From DASUEB01 sp036275295 (GTDB taxonomy: Bacteria; Bacteroidota; Bacteroidia; Flavobacteriales_D; Luteibaculaceae): 56,206 nt of DNA. Below the pieces are notes generated by a model. The model searched no databases and was not told the origin of the DNA. It was given only the letters and a program-made list of their open reading frames with translations. Shown piece after piece: positions 25,276 through 33,876 of this stretch. The stretch covers positions 1-56,206 of the forward strand of contig DASUEB010000137.1 of the NCBI GenBank assembly GCA_036275295.1, in the 5' to 3' direction. The position numbers and the translations under genes were made by a program. How positions within the stretch are numbered: the stretch's first letter is position 1; each line of letters opens with the position of its first letter.

Positions 25276-26151
25276 TTATTTCTTCTTTTGCTCAATTACG
25301 AGGTATTTAGAAGCTGACCAGAATGCTTTGGCATCTTTGATCACTACCACTGCAGCGCCGCCTTCCATCTCAATGCTGTAAGAGGTGCTTGGGTGGGTGG
25401 TGCGCAATCTAACTTCTTTGGCATATGAGTTTATGCGAGCCGTTTGGCGGATGTCCACTTTCTGGAACACGTCTTTGTTGAAGTTAGACTTTAGCGTTTT
25501 GGTTGAACCAATACCGATCAAACCGCCTTCTTTGGTCAATACATTCTTGTCGCGCAATTCGCGGTACATACCAACCACGTAGTAAGCGGTGTTTAGCTCG
25601 TCTTCTTTAGCTGTTCCCTCCGCAACACTCTGGTTGTAAAGGTCGTTTAGCGACGCTAGCGCAGCGTTGGCATTGGCCAACTGGGTCTTCAAGTCGTTGA
25701 TAGCCACTTCCTGGTCGGCGATGCGCTGTTGCAAGTTGGCAATCATTTCCTCCATCTGCTTCACGTTGATGTTGGCCTTTTTTAGCTTCGACTGTAGGTT
25801 AGCCAATTTGGTTTTGTTCTGAGCCATCAAATCATTGATGTTTTTAATCTCGCTCAGGATTTTTTCCTTCTTAGAAGCATTAACCTCTCCAGATACATTG
25901 GTAGAAGCCAAGTCTTTCTCTTTGCCACTGATGGTCATCAGGTTGGTCTCAATCTCGTTGAGGTCGGCAAAATATGTCTCCATCGCCTTGTCCTTTTCGG
26001 CAGCCTCGGCTTTTAGCGAGCTTACTTCGGTCTTAAGTGCTTCCGACTCGTTTTTCAGTTTATCAAGCTCAGCTTGATTACATGAAGTGGTGGCAAACGC
26101 AAAAGCTGTCAAAGCAGTTGCCAAAAAGTAGTTGATTGATTTCTTGATCAT
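25276..26151 (-). CDS. Coiled-coil lipoprotein
   Basis: 291 residues. Signal peptide MIKKSINYFLATALTAFAFATTSC with lipobox TTSC (lipidated Cys at 24). Residues ~28-185 form a long coiled coil with heptads rich in Lys, Glu and Leu, then ~100 residues of globular domain ending in EQKKK. A periplasmic lipoprotein with structural or sensing role is likely; no enzyme motif is seen. ATG 26151 gives a clean signal peptide; a start at 26211 would put 20 hydrophilic residues before it and overlaps the promoter. Confidence 0.82.
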   Translation of the reverse strand: MIKKSINYFLATALTAFAFATTSCNQAELDKLKNESEALKTEVSSLKAEAAEKDKAMETYFADLNEIETNLMTISGKEKDLASTNVSGEVNASKKEKILSEIKNINDLMAQNKTKLANLQSKLKKANINVKQMEEMIANLQQRIADQEVAINDLKTQLANANAALASLNDLYNQSVAEGTAKEDELNTAYYVVGMYRELRDKNVLTKEGGLIGIGSTKTLKSNFNKDVFQKVDIRQTARINSYAKEVRLRTTHPSTSYSIEMEGGAAVVVIKDAKAFWSASKYLVIEQKKK

Positions 26152-26178
26152 GGTTTTGGATGTATTGATTAGGTTGGA

Positions 26179-26186
26179 CAAAATTA
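26179..26186 (-). promoter_or_regulatory. -7 element of the lipoprotein gene
   Basis: TAATTTTG on the minus strand, an exact TAnnTTTG, 27 nt before the ATG at 26151. It supports the shorter start. Confidence 0.55.
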
Positions 26187-26226
26187 CAAAGTCATTTCTC
26201 ATTTCAGTCATAATTAATTCTTAACG

Positions 26227-26234
26227 TACCTTTG
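26227..26234 (+). promoter_or_regulatory. -7 element of the RluA-like gene
   Basis: TACCTTTG, an exact TAnnTTTG, 15 nt before ATG 26250. Together with the element at 26179-26186 it makes a compact divergent promoter region of under 100 bp. Confidence 0.55.
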
Positions 26235-26249
26235 CTACAAATTAACGCC

Positions 26250-27116
26250 ATGAAACTTGTTGCTAAAAAATCCAATCCACTTCTTCAAGTACTTCTTCAG
26301 GAAGGGGGCTATGCAACAACTAGCAAGGCAAGAGAGATAATCAAAAACGGTGCCGTTTGGGTCAATAACCAGGTGATAAAAATTCCATCAACCATGGTTG
26401 AAGCCGGCACCAGCATTGAGATCAACGCAAAAAAAAGCAAGCAGGAAGCCGATCATGCCAAGTATGCTTTCAAGGTGTTATTTGAGGACGATTTTCTCAT
26501 TGCTGTGGCGAAACCGCCCCGAATCAGCGTAGAAAAAAGCCCCGGCGAGAAGCTTTGTTTTAAGGATGTGGTATTGCACGCCATGCAAGAGGAGAAAAAT
26601 GCCTTGAACTCCCTGGCCCCGCTAACCGCCATTGAAACCAATGCCACAGGTGTGTTGCTATTTGCCAAAAATCAGCGTACCGCAATTGCTCTGCAGGCCA
26701 AATCGGCCATTACCAAGCGCTGGACGGCTTTGGTGGAAGGCAAGGTCCATGACAGCGAAACGGTGCTCAAATTCCCAATGCTTAAGCTTAAAACCGGCAA
26801 ATGGGTAGCCGTTGAAAAACCCGTCAGCGGATCCTTGGAGGCAGAAACAACGGTTAGACTCAAGAAACACGCGGGTAACTTTAGCTTGTTGGAGCTCCGC
26901 TCAGACACCAGTATTCCCAAGCAGTTTCAGGCCCAGCTCATGTTGTGGGGGCACCCCGTGGCAGGCGACAAACGGTATGGAGCCAGCATCAGTTTCAGTT
27001 CCAGAATCGGATTACACCTTTCTAGTATCGGATTTATTCATCCAGTAAGCAAACAACAAGTGATTATCGACTCGCCCTTGCCACAGAGTTTCACTCGTGC
27101 AGGGCGTTACCTGTAA
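26250..27116 (+). CDS. Degenerate RluA-like pseudouridine synthase with S4 domain
   Basis: 288 residues: an N-terminal S4 RNA-binding domain (LLQVLLQEGGYATTSKAREIIKNGAVWVNNQ) and a RluA-type core. The fold landmarks are present (AVAKPPRISVEKSPGE, TGVLLFAKN, WTALVEGKV, WGHPVAGDKRYG), but the catalytic motif HRLDxxTSG reads TAIETNATG, so the essential Asp is Glu (E129), and the TGRTHQIRVH segment reads SIPKQFQAQLM, losing the conserved Arg and His. It may bind RNA without isomerising uridine, or have another chemistry. ATG 26250 is set by the promoter at 26227-26234. Length and reading frame are intact. Confidence 0.82.
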   Translation: MKLVAKKSNPLLQVLLQEGGYATTSKAREIIKNGAVWVNNQVIKIPSTMVEAGTSIEINAKKSKQEADHAKYAFKVLFEDDFLIAVAKPPRISVEKSPGEKLCFKDVVLHAMQEEKNALNSLAPLTAIETNATGVLLFAKNQRTAIALQAKSAITKRWTALVEGKVHDSETVLKFPMLKLKTGKWVAVEKPVSGSLEAETTVRLKKHAGNFSLLELRSDTSIPKQFQAQLMLWGHPVAGDKRYGASISFSSRIGLHLSSIGFIHPVSKQQVIIDSPLPQSFTRAGRYL

Positions 27117-27119
27117 GAA

Positions 27120-27914
27120 TCAGGAATTAGCAGGATCTTCAAGCGGACGACCGGCAAAGCGCTCGCTTTGTTCAATGGCATCCATCAGTTGTTCCAGGAT
27201 TACATCGGCGTCTTGTGTGTAATCAATGGTCAACGGTTCTTTGAAGCGGATGCTGAGCTGCGCACGGCGTTTTTTTAGGCGGATACCCTTTTTGTCGAAT
27301 GCCCTTCTGAAGCCGTCCACCACAATGGGCACCACCACTGGCTCAAACTTTTTCACGATGTGTGAGGTTCCCCTGCGGCCTTTGACAAAAGGTTTGGTTG
27401 TTCCCTGTGGGAAGGTAATCACCCAACCGTGGTCGAGTGCCATTCCAATTTTAGAAATATCGCGCAAATCTACCTTCCGGTTCACCGCTTTTCCACCTTC
27501 GCGCCACGTTCGTTTGATCGATATAGAGCCCGCGTAAGCAAATAGCTTCGGCAGTAAGCCCGCCTTCATGGTCTCCAGGGCCGCTACAAAGTAAACGTTC
27601 AAACGGGGGGTGAGTAAGTACCAAAAATTGCGGTCGATGTCTCGTCGCTTGGCGCGATGAGCCGCAAATATGTGGTACATGAGAATAACCTCGGCAAAAT
27701 AGGTCTGGTGATTCGAGACAAACAAAACGCCGTGATCCGGGAGTTTCTCTAGGTTTTCCCAGCCTTCTATTTTAGACTGATTGACCCGTGTATAACGACT
27801 TCGAGTGGCCATACCTAGGGTAAAGATGAGCAATCGCTTGATGAAATAAGCATTGCCGAAGACATCCGTTTTGTATGGTTTTCTCAGTGACAAAGGCCAG
27901 GGTTTATGCCGCAA
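27120..27914 (-). CDS. PlsC-type lysophospholipid acyltransferase
   Basis: 264 residues. Acyltransferase motif I reads SNHQTYFAEV, where the usual NHx4D Asp is displaced to an acidic residue one position later; motif III is FPQGTTKPFVKGRRGT; motif IV VVPIVVDG. These enzymes acylate the sn-2 position of glycerol- or related lipids at the inner membrane. The frame opens with TTG at 27914; an ATG at 27812 would drop a hydrophobic N-terminal segment. It ends 3 nt from the RluA-like gene on the opposite strand. Confidence 0.83.
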   Translation of the reverse strand: MRHKPWPLSLRKPYKTDVFGNAYFIKRLLIFTLGMATRSRYTRVNQSKIEGWENLEKLPDHGVLFVSNHQTYFAEVILMYHIFAAHRAKRRDIDRNFWYLLTPRLNVYFVAALETMKAGLLPKLFAYAGSISIKRTWREGGKAVNRKVDLRDISKIGMALDHGWVITFPQGTTKPFVKGRRGTSHIVKKFEPVVVPIVVDGFRRAFDKKGIRLKKRRAQLSIRFKEPLTIDYTQDADVILEQLMDAIEQSERFAGRPLEDPANS

Positions 27915-28003
27915 AAAAACAAAAAAAACCCCTATCCTGATCCGATATTTCGAAATTTAAACCCGTTTAAGCTACCAACCTGCCAACTATTTTGTCGCTT
28001 AAC

Positions 28004-28019
28004 GTTTACTTTTGTAAAC
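28004..28019 (+). promoter_or_regulatory. -7 element inside an inverted repeat (thioesterase promoter)
   Basis: TACTTTTG (28007-28014) is an exact -7 element and is embedded in the inverted repeat GTTTAC-TTTT-GTAAAC (28004-28019). A dimeric protein bound here would block RNA polymerase. ATG 28033 is 19 nt downstream of the -7 element. Confidence 0.5.
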
Positions 28020-28032
28020 CTCAAACCAGATC

Positions 28033-28476
28033 ATGCACCCCATTCTAGAACTGTACAACCAAATCAATCACTTTGCCAATACCAACGGAATGACTTACCG
28101 AGTCATCCAACCCGGTGAGGTAGAATACCGCATGCAGGTGAAAGATGAACACCAAAGTGGTCCCGGTGTTGCCCACGGTGGTTTAGTGGCCGGTTTTATG
28201 GATGCCGTTATTGGCGTAGCGGCCCTGAGTTCGGTTGTCGATGAGTTTATGTTGGTTTCGACCGTAGAATTCAAAATAAATTTCCTCAAGCCGGTGAAAA
28301 TCGGTCAAGAGATTGTTGGAATGGGTAAAGTAGATTCCAAGGGCCAGCGTATTATTGTTTCCAGTGGAGTGATTTACGACGCCCAAGGCGAGCCACTGGC
28401 CAAGGCAACGGGCACCTTCAATGCCTACCCCGCCGATAAGATTCGGGAGAAAGTGGGTAACTTGTTTACGTTTTAA
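28033..28476 (+). CDS. PaaI-type hotdog-fold thioesterase
   Basis: 147 residues with the hotdog signature GVAHGGLVAGFMDAVIGVAA (~55-74), STVEFKINFLKPVKIGQ and ASGTF-like terminal strand. Members hydrolyse acyl- or aryl-CoA thioesters in the cytoplasm; the chain specificity cannot be read from sequence. It overlaps the 3' end of the convergent gene by 11 bp. Confidence 0.85.
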   Translation: MHPILELYNQINHFANTNGMTYRVIQPGEVEYRMQVKDEHQSGPGVAHGGLVAGFMDAVIGVAALSSVVDEFMLVSTVEFKINFLKPVKIGQEIVGMGKVDSKGQRIIVSSGVIYDAQGEPLAKATGTFNAYPADKIREKVGNLFTF

Positions 28477-29260
28477 TCAATCCGAAAGGCTTCAGGAGTT
28501 CCACCATTTCGCGGAGCGAGTCGGCGTGCCATGAACGGCCCCTCCATTGGGTGATGGACAGCCATTCTTCAACCAGTGGGATTGAAATTTGATAGCGATC
28601 AGAGAGCACTTGAGCCATGCCAGGTTCGCTGTGCATGAGGCGGCAGAAAGGCAACAGATCTGACCAAATCGCATCAAAGTGCGATCGTTTCTCAGCACTC
28701 ATATCGCTCCTGATGGCGATGGCAAAACAGGGCCAAGGACTGGGCAACTCACCCACGCGCCTGAATAAACCGGCATCAACAGCAAACTGGGTAGTGAAGC
28801 GCTCCCAGAGAAAATAGTCGGCGTTGCCCTCGGACAGGGCTTTGATACCGCCGTCGAGATTTCCCACGGTCACTTTCATCGGTTCGCTGAGCCATTGCTC
28901 GCGTTTGCGCAACACCTCGGTCATGAGGTCTGATCCACTCATGGGGCGGCTGATGGCTGCGCGGGCATGGGCTAAATCACCTACCTTCTGAAACGAGCTG
29001 TACGTGGCTACATGAATACCCCATAGCAAGGGCGATGTGACGTACCAGTCGACTATATCAATCGCGGCTCCCTCGCATTTGGCTTTTACCAAACCTTCGG
29101 TGAGGGCTACAACAACATCAACCTCTCCATTTTGCAATGAGGTTAACATAGCACCGGTGCCACCGGGAAAATCAATCCAGTCGAACAGGCCCGGTTTTTC
29201 ATCGAGCATCAAATGCCAAGGAGCATTAAAATGCTCGGGAACCCCTCCAATGCGAAGCAT
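28466..29260 (-). CDS. Signal-less periplasmic-binding-fold protein (Ca3427-like)
   Basis: 264 residues of type 2 periplasmic-binding fold: MLRIGGVPEHFNAPWHL, GTGAMLTSLQNGEVDVVVALTEG, WGIHVATYSSF, ISRPMSGSDLM, GGIKALSEGNADYFLWERF. No signal peptide or lipobox, so it should be cytoplasmic, as in the PBP2_Ca3427-like group and in cytosolic enzymes with this fold (MqnA/MqnD, THI5). Ligand unknown. Its ATG (29258-29260) shares a base with the TGA of the UspA gene, a coupled arrangement, and the adenylate cyclase gene is upstream in the same operon. Confidence 0.78.
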   Translation of the reverse strand: MLRIGGVPEHFNAPWHLMLDEKPGLFDWIDFPGGTGAMLTSLQNGEVDVVVALTEGLVKAKCEGAAIDIVDWYVTSPLLWGIHVATYSSFQKVGDLAHARAAISRPMSGSDLMTEVLRKREQWLSEPMKVTVGNLDGGIKALSEGNADYFLWERFTTQFAVDAGLFRRVGELPSPWPCFAIAIRSDMSAEKRSHFDAIWSDLLPFCRLMHSEPGMAQVLSDRYQISIPLVEEWLSITQWRGRSWHADSLREMVELLKPFGLIKT

Positions 29261-30120
29261 CAGTATACGATGGCGTCGGTGATGGTGGTAACCTCGCGGG
29301 GATTGATACACATCACGGCAATTTGCGCATCGTTGTTAATGATGCGTTCTTCATCGGGTCCGATGATGTATTCCACCAAGCCTTTTGATTTCTCCGACAT
29401 GATAATGAGCAAATCGGCATTTACCTTGCTAGCATAGCGGATCATTTGTTTGTAATAATCGCCTTCTTTGGCATCGGCCGCCGCTACCACCGTTTTAACC
29501 CCCGCTTCTTGCAAGAATTTCTTGGCGTATACGGTGTTGCGCTTCAAGGCATTGATCAGAAACTCATCGGTTTCGGGATATTCAAACAAGTGAACCTCAG
29601 CGCCAAAAAGCTTCGCTACGGCAAGGGTATCATTGAGTTTCTGTTTAATTTCTTTGGTACTATCGATGGGGTAAACAATGCTATCGTAGCCTTTGGCGTG
29701 GATGTTTTTTCGCTGAACCACGATCACGGGCACGGGTGAAGTGGAAATCACTTTCAACGCAAAGGCACCGAGTAACTTCTGTTGCAAACCAACTACTCCG
29801 TGTGTCCCCATAAAAAGAAGCTGAGCACCTTCCTCGGCTGCAATCTCGCCAATGGTATCAAAAATAGATCCTTCCTCAGCTCGGAACGACACGGGTACGC
29901 CGTATTCGTCTGTGATTTTGGCGGCATAGGCCTTTAATTTTGACTCGACTGATTCAAAATCAAGGCCGAGTTTTTTCTCGGTGTCCTTATTCACCACGTG
30001 CAAGAGCTTCACTTCACAGCCGGTTTTTTGGGCACAAATAGCCGCGTGATTTACAGCGCATTCAGCCACTTCTGAAAAATCGGTTGGAACCAGGTAAAGG
30101 TTTTGTTTCTTGGTTGACAT
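29260..30120 (-). CDS. Tandem universal stress protein (UspA family)
   Basis: 286 residues, two Usp domains. Domain 1 (~6-140) has NLYLVPTDFSEVAECAVNHA and the ATP-loop-like GTHGVVGLQQKLLGAFA; domain 2 (~150-275) is more divergent (SIVYPIDSTKEIKQKLNDTLA, IIMSEKSKGLVEYIIG). ATG 30120 gives no overlap with the cyclase stop (30125), while 30132 would. It lies between a cyclase and a coupled binding-fold gene, a setting suited to energy or stress signalling. Confidence 0.9.
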   Translation of the reverse strand: MSTKKQNLYLVPTDFSEVAECAVNHAAICAQKTGCEVKLLHVVNKDTEKKLGLDFESVESKLKAYAAKITDEYGVPVSFRAEEGSIFDTIGEIAAEEGAQLLFMGTHGVVGLQQKLLGAFALKVISTSPVPVIVVQRKNIHAKGYDSIVYPIDSTKEIKQKLNDTLAVAKLFGAEVHLFEYPETDEFLINALKRNTVYAKKFLQEAGVKTVVAAADAKEGDYYKQMIRYASKVNADLLIIMSEKSKGLVEYIIGPDEERIINNDAQIAVMCINPREVTTITDAIVY

Positions 30121-30124
30121 AGGT

Positions 30125-32797
30125 TTAAACATTGAGTAGTTTCAGGCGTTCCATATTTGTTTGCTTGGTTTTGATACGCGCAGGGTCTGCGTTTACAAAA
30201 AACCGGTGTTTATGGAGAAAATCGATCTGTTTGGCAATCCATTCGTTTTCATCCAATTTGTGCCCATAGGCTTTTAACTCGTTGAAGAGATTCTCGGCAA
30301 TATAGCCGTAGTCCTCTCTTCCCAGGTAATCTAAATCAGCATCGCACAAAAGTTGTGCCACTAAGGTCTGAGGTTGCTGAGGTGTTTTGGTAATGCGAAT
30401 CAGTTCGCAGGTTTGGTCGATGAATTCGGGATCATACCCAAACTGAGGCATAACTTCTTGGGCAAATTTACAGCCCATCTCCTCGTGATCCTCGTAGGAG
30501 AAGATGAATCCCGAATCGTGGAACAAGGCCGCAACCAAGAGTAGGTGAAATTCGTGGGTATCTAAACCGTGTTGCTGTCCCAATCGTTCAGCCGCCGAGA
30601 TGACGTCTTGGGTGTGGTGAACACCGTGATAATAGAGATTCTTGGGCAGTCGGGCTTGCAATTCGCCCAACACAAAACGCTTCATATCGTCAAATCGCGT
30701 ATCGCCCAGTAGCGCACTTTTAATCTCGCCTTCCACAAAATACATGTCCATCATACCCTTGTTTTTAACCTCTACCTTTCCTCGGTAGGTGCATTCAAAC
30801 GCATCTTTCACTAAATCGAAAGTAGACTCTGATATATTGATTCGATTGGTGATAGACGTCGATTCCATGCGCGATGCCGTATTAACCGCATCACCCCAAA
30901 TGTCGTAGGCAAACTTCTTGTGGCCTACAATTCCCGCAACCACAGGACCGGTGTGAATACCGGTTCTAATCTCGAAGAAAATTCGGCCTTCCGCTTGCCG
31001 TTTGCTTTTTTCTTGGTCAATAAATGCCTGCATTTCCAACGCAGCTTGAATCATGTGAACTGCGCCAGCCTGGTCTTTGTAATGCAATCCAGCTGCACAC
31101 ATGTAGGCATCGCCAATGGTTTTGATTTTCTCGATGCCGTATTTCTCCACAATGCTATCGAAGGCCTTAAAATAGTAATCGATCTCTGCAACCAATTGCT
31201 CCGGAGAAAGCGACTCGCCAATTTTGGTGAAGTTTTGTATGTCGGTAAACAGAACCGTCACCTGTTTGTAGCTCTTTGCTTCGGCCTTGCCAACCGACTT
31301 CAGCTCCTCTGCCACGTCGGCAGGCAAAATATTCAGCAACAATTCATCTGATCGCTTTTGTTCTTCCTCAATGATTTTTTTCTGAATCCGAATCAGTCGG
31401 AAACGGTTGAAAAGCACCATGAGGAATCCCAGTAAGAGGATGGATCCAATGATGAAACTGTACTTAATGGCCTTCTGCTTTTTTACTTCCGCCTCTTGTT
31501 TCTTCTCGCGCTCAAGACCAATTTGCAATTCGTGATCTTTCTGGTCGGCGATGGCTTTTACTTCTTTCTGGGTAATTTGAGCCACGTCCAAACTGCGCAG
31601 GGTATCAAGTACCTGTGAGTAGGAACGGTGGAATTGAAAGGCGCTGCGAAAATCTCCCAGTGCAGCATAGGCTTCCGACAGGTAGTAATAGGCGTGACTC
31701 AGTTCATCGCGCATCATGCCCTGCTGCGCCAGCTCCTTGGCTTTTTTAAGCGAAGCTATCGCCGCATTGTAGCGTTTTTCTTTGCAATCGAGTGCTCCAA
31801 TATTGTTCAGCGACAAGGCAATCCCGCTCTTATTTCCAATCTTCTCGCTCTCAACCAGCGCCTTGGCGTAAAATTCGCGCGCCAAACTGTTGTTGCCCAT
31901 GTTCTCATGAGCCTTCCCGATGTAGTTGTAAGACAACACCTGATAATAGATGTTATTTTGATTGATGTATTCCCGAAGCGATCGGTTGTAATAAGTAAGT
32001 GCCTTCTCGTTTTGATTTCTATCGAGGTACACACCGGCAACAAAATACGACGAGATGGCAATACCCAACTTATCGTTTACCTTTTCATAGCTCTTCAGGG
32101 CGCTGTTGTAATAGTCAATGGCGCGGTCGTAGAATTTCAGCGCCTTGTAAACATTGCCTAGGTTGTTGTTCGAATTGGCAATTGCGCGGGGATCACCCAA
32201 TTGCTGTCGCATCTTGAGTGCGTTCAAGTGGTATTGCATGGCCTCTGAATAGTTGCCTTGCTTGAAGTACACAATACCGATCGAGTTGTACGAGTCGGCG
32301 ATAGCTTCTACATCGCCCAGTTTCAGGCGAATTTCCAATGCCTTTCCGTGGTATTCTAGCGCTTCCTGATACAAGCTTTGGGCATACAATACCAATCCGA
32401 TGTTGGCATACGATCGGGCAATACCCTCTTGGTCACCGAGCTCGAGATATAATTTAAGAGCCTTGAATTGATAGGTGGTGTCGGCAGTGTAATTACTGCT
32501 GTAATAGTATATGGTCCCCAGATGGTTATTGGCCAAAGCCAAGCCCTTTTTGTATCCAAACTGCTCGGCTTTTAATCGAGCCAAGTCGCACCAGCTCCGG
32601 GCCAAATCGTTGTTTTTGCCTATGAGTGACTTAGTCAAGGCGTTGAGCGAATCAATTCGCTGTTGGTAATTGTCCTTGTTGATGTCTTTGAAATAGGCTG
32701 ATTGCGGGGTATTTTGAATACCCATTACCCAAGTACTCACCAAAACGGCAATACCCAACAACAAACTGCGGAGACTGAGCGAAATTTTAGACATCAT
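30125..32797 (-). CDS. TPR-transmembrane-adenylate cyclase-HD domain fusion
   Basis: 890 residues. An N-terminal hydrophobic segment (~7-25) leads to about eight TPR repeats (~75-400, periplasmic by topology), a coiled coil, one transmembrane helix (SFIIGSILLLGFLMVLF, ~450), then a class III cyclase domain: metal Asp in VLFTDIQNFT and IGDAYM, Lys in EKIKTIGD and Asp in AYDIWGD as in adenylate cyclases, catalytic VNTASR. The C-terminal ~190 residues are an HD domain (HGVHHTQDV, ALFHDSGF, CDADLDYLGR), a metal phosphohydrolase fold. Synthesis and possible breakdown of a nucleotide signal thus lie in one chain. First gene of the operon with UspA and the binding-fold protein. Confidence 0.88.
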   Translation of the reverse strand: MMSKISLSLRSLLLGIAVLVSTWVMGIQNTPQSAYFKDINKDNYQQRIDSLNALTKSLIGKNNDLARSWCDLARLKAEQFGYKKGLALANNHLGTIYYYSSNYTADTTYQFKALKLYLELGDQEGIARSYANIGLVLYAQSLYQEALEYHGKALEIRLKLGDVEAIADSYNSIGIVYFKQGNYSEAMQYHLNALKMRQQLGDPRAIANSNNNLGNVYKALKFYDRAIDYYNSALKSYEKVNDKLGIAISSYFVAGVYLDRNQNEKALTYYNRSLREYINQNNIYYQVLSYNYIGKAHENMGNNSLAREFYAKALVESEKIGNKSGIALSLNNIGALDCKEKRYNAAIASLKKAKELAQQGMMRDELSHAYYYLSEAYAALGDFRSAFQFHRSYSQVLDTLRSLDVAQITQKEVKAIADQKDHELQIGLEREKKQEAEVKKQKAIKYSFIIGSILLLGFLMVLFNRFRLIRIQKKIIEEEQKRSDELLLNILPADVAEELKSVGKAEAKSYKQVTVLFTDIQNFTKIGESLSPEQLVAEIDYYFKAFDSIVEKYGIEKIKTIGDAYMCAAGLHYKDQAGAVHMIQAALEMQAFIDQEKSKRQAEGRIFFEIRTGIHTGPVVAGIVGHKKFAYDIWGDAVNTASRMESTSITNRINISESTFDLVKDAFECTYRGKVEVKNKGMMDMYFVEGEIKSALLGDTRFDDMKRFVLGELQARLPKNLYYHGVHHTQDVISAAERLGQQHGLDTHEFHLLLVAALFHDSGFIFSYEDHEEMGCKFAQEVMPQFGYDPEFIDQTCELIRITKTPQQPQTLVAQLLCDADLDYLGREDYGYIAENLFNELKAYGHKLDENEWIAKQIDFLHKHRFFVNADPARIKTKQTNMERLKLLNV

Positions 32798-32800
32798 TGA

Positions 32801-32834
32801 TACGGCCGTAAGTAGAACCGTACCAAAAATACGG
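32801..32834 (-). promoter_or_regulatory. Cyclase promoter with TACGG/CCGTA half-sites
   Basis: On the minus strand the -7 element TATTTTTG (32824-32831) lies between CCGTA/TACGG half-sites: palindrome TACGGCCGTA (32801-32810) and inverted repeat CCGTA-N7-TACGG (32818-32834). Four half-sites within 34 bp, around the -7 element and initial transcribed region, suggest an operator. The regulator is unknown. Confidence 0.5.
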
Positions 32835-33016
32835 CAATCCTTCGGGAGCGCGAGTGAGTTTTCGGCAACTTGCTAAAAGGCGAATGTTAACATCGATCAG
32901 ACGCCGAAACATTACCATCGAACCGCCCTTTCAGCGGTGCGCTGCAGTGCAAAAAAAGGTCTATTGGAGCACGACAGTTAATACTATCGATCTGGTTTAT
33001 CTTGCGATCAACAACC

Positions 33017-33781
33017 TCATTCGGATATCACCAAACTCACCGGACAGTGATCAGACCCCATAACGTCGTTTAGGATATCGGCCGCTTGGATGCGGTCCTT
33101 GAGGTGAGCGCTGGTTAAGAAGTAGTCAATTCTCCAGCCAATGTTCTTCTCACGGGCTCCGGCGCGGTAACTCCACCAAGAGTATTTTTCGGTAGTTGGA
33201 TGGAAAAACCGGAAGGTATCTATCATGCCCTGTGCGATGAATCGGTCCATACCATCAATTTCTTCCTGCATGTACCCCGCCGTTTTGTTGTAATTGGCTT
33301 TGTCGTTTTTAAGATCGATGGGTTTGTGCGCCACATTCAAATCGCCGCACCAAACCACCGGTTTATTTTTCTCCAGCTTGGCGATGTATTGCGACATGGC
33401 CAAGTCCCACTGCTGGCGGTAGGGAAGTCTGATTAACTCACTCCCTGAATTGGGCACATAGGTATTGATCAAATAAAATGATTCAAATTCCATGGTAATG
33501 AGGCGGCCTTCGTTGTCGTGCTCGGCTATCCCCATACCATATGTCACCTGCATGGGTTTTATTTTGGTCAAAATAGCCGTTCCGGAATACCCTTTCTTTT
33601 CGCCGCTGTGGGCAAAGATTTCATAGTTGGTCAGCGGAAAAAGCACTTCCCTAACCTGCTCGGGTGTAGCCTTGGTTTCTTGAAAACAAACTACGTCGGC
33701 CTGAAAATTTTCAATGATGTCTAGCAGTCCTTTTGCGGCTACTGCTCTGATTCCGTTTAAATTCCAAGAAATAATTTTCAT
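33017..33781 (-). CDS. xthA: Exodeoxyribonuclease III (AP endonuclease)
   Basis: 254 residues starting MKIISWNLNGIRAVAAKG. It has the full ExoIII/APE1 set: QETKA (metal Glu), INTYVPNSG, CGDLNVAHKPIDL, and the catalytic SDHCPV near the C-terminus. It cuts DNA 5' of abasic sites and removes 3' blocking groups. ATG 33781 is the family start; the frame to 33817 adds 12 atypical residues. The 220 bp between its stop and the cyclase start holds only the cyclase promoter. Confidence 0.95.
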   Translation of the reverse strand: MKIISWNLNGIRAVAAKGLLDIIENFQADVVCFQETKATPEQVREVLFPLTNYEIFAHSGEKKGYSGTAILTKIKPMQVTYGMGIAEHDNEGRLITMEFESFYLINTYVPNSGSELIRLPYRQQWDLAMSQYIAKLEKNKPVVWCGDLNVAHKPIDLKNDKANYNKTAGYMQEEIDGMDRFIAQGMIDTFRFFHPTTEKYSWWSYRAGAREKNIGWRIDYFLTSAHLKDRIQAADILNDVMGSDHCPVSLVISE

Positions 33782-33876
33782 GAGAAAGGATATGGACGGC
33801 AAATTACACAAACCCATGTCAACTTAGCTAGTTTTTTCAGCCATCTATCGATTAAGATCTTAAACACACCTTTCAA

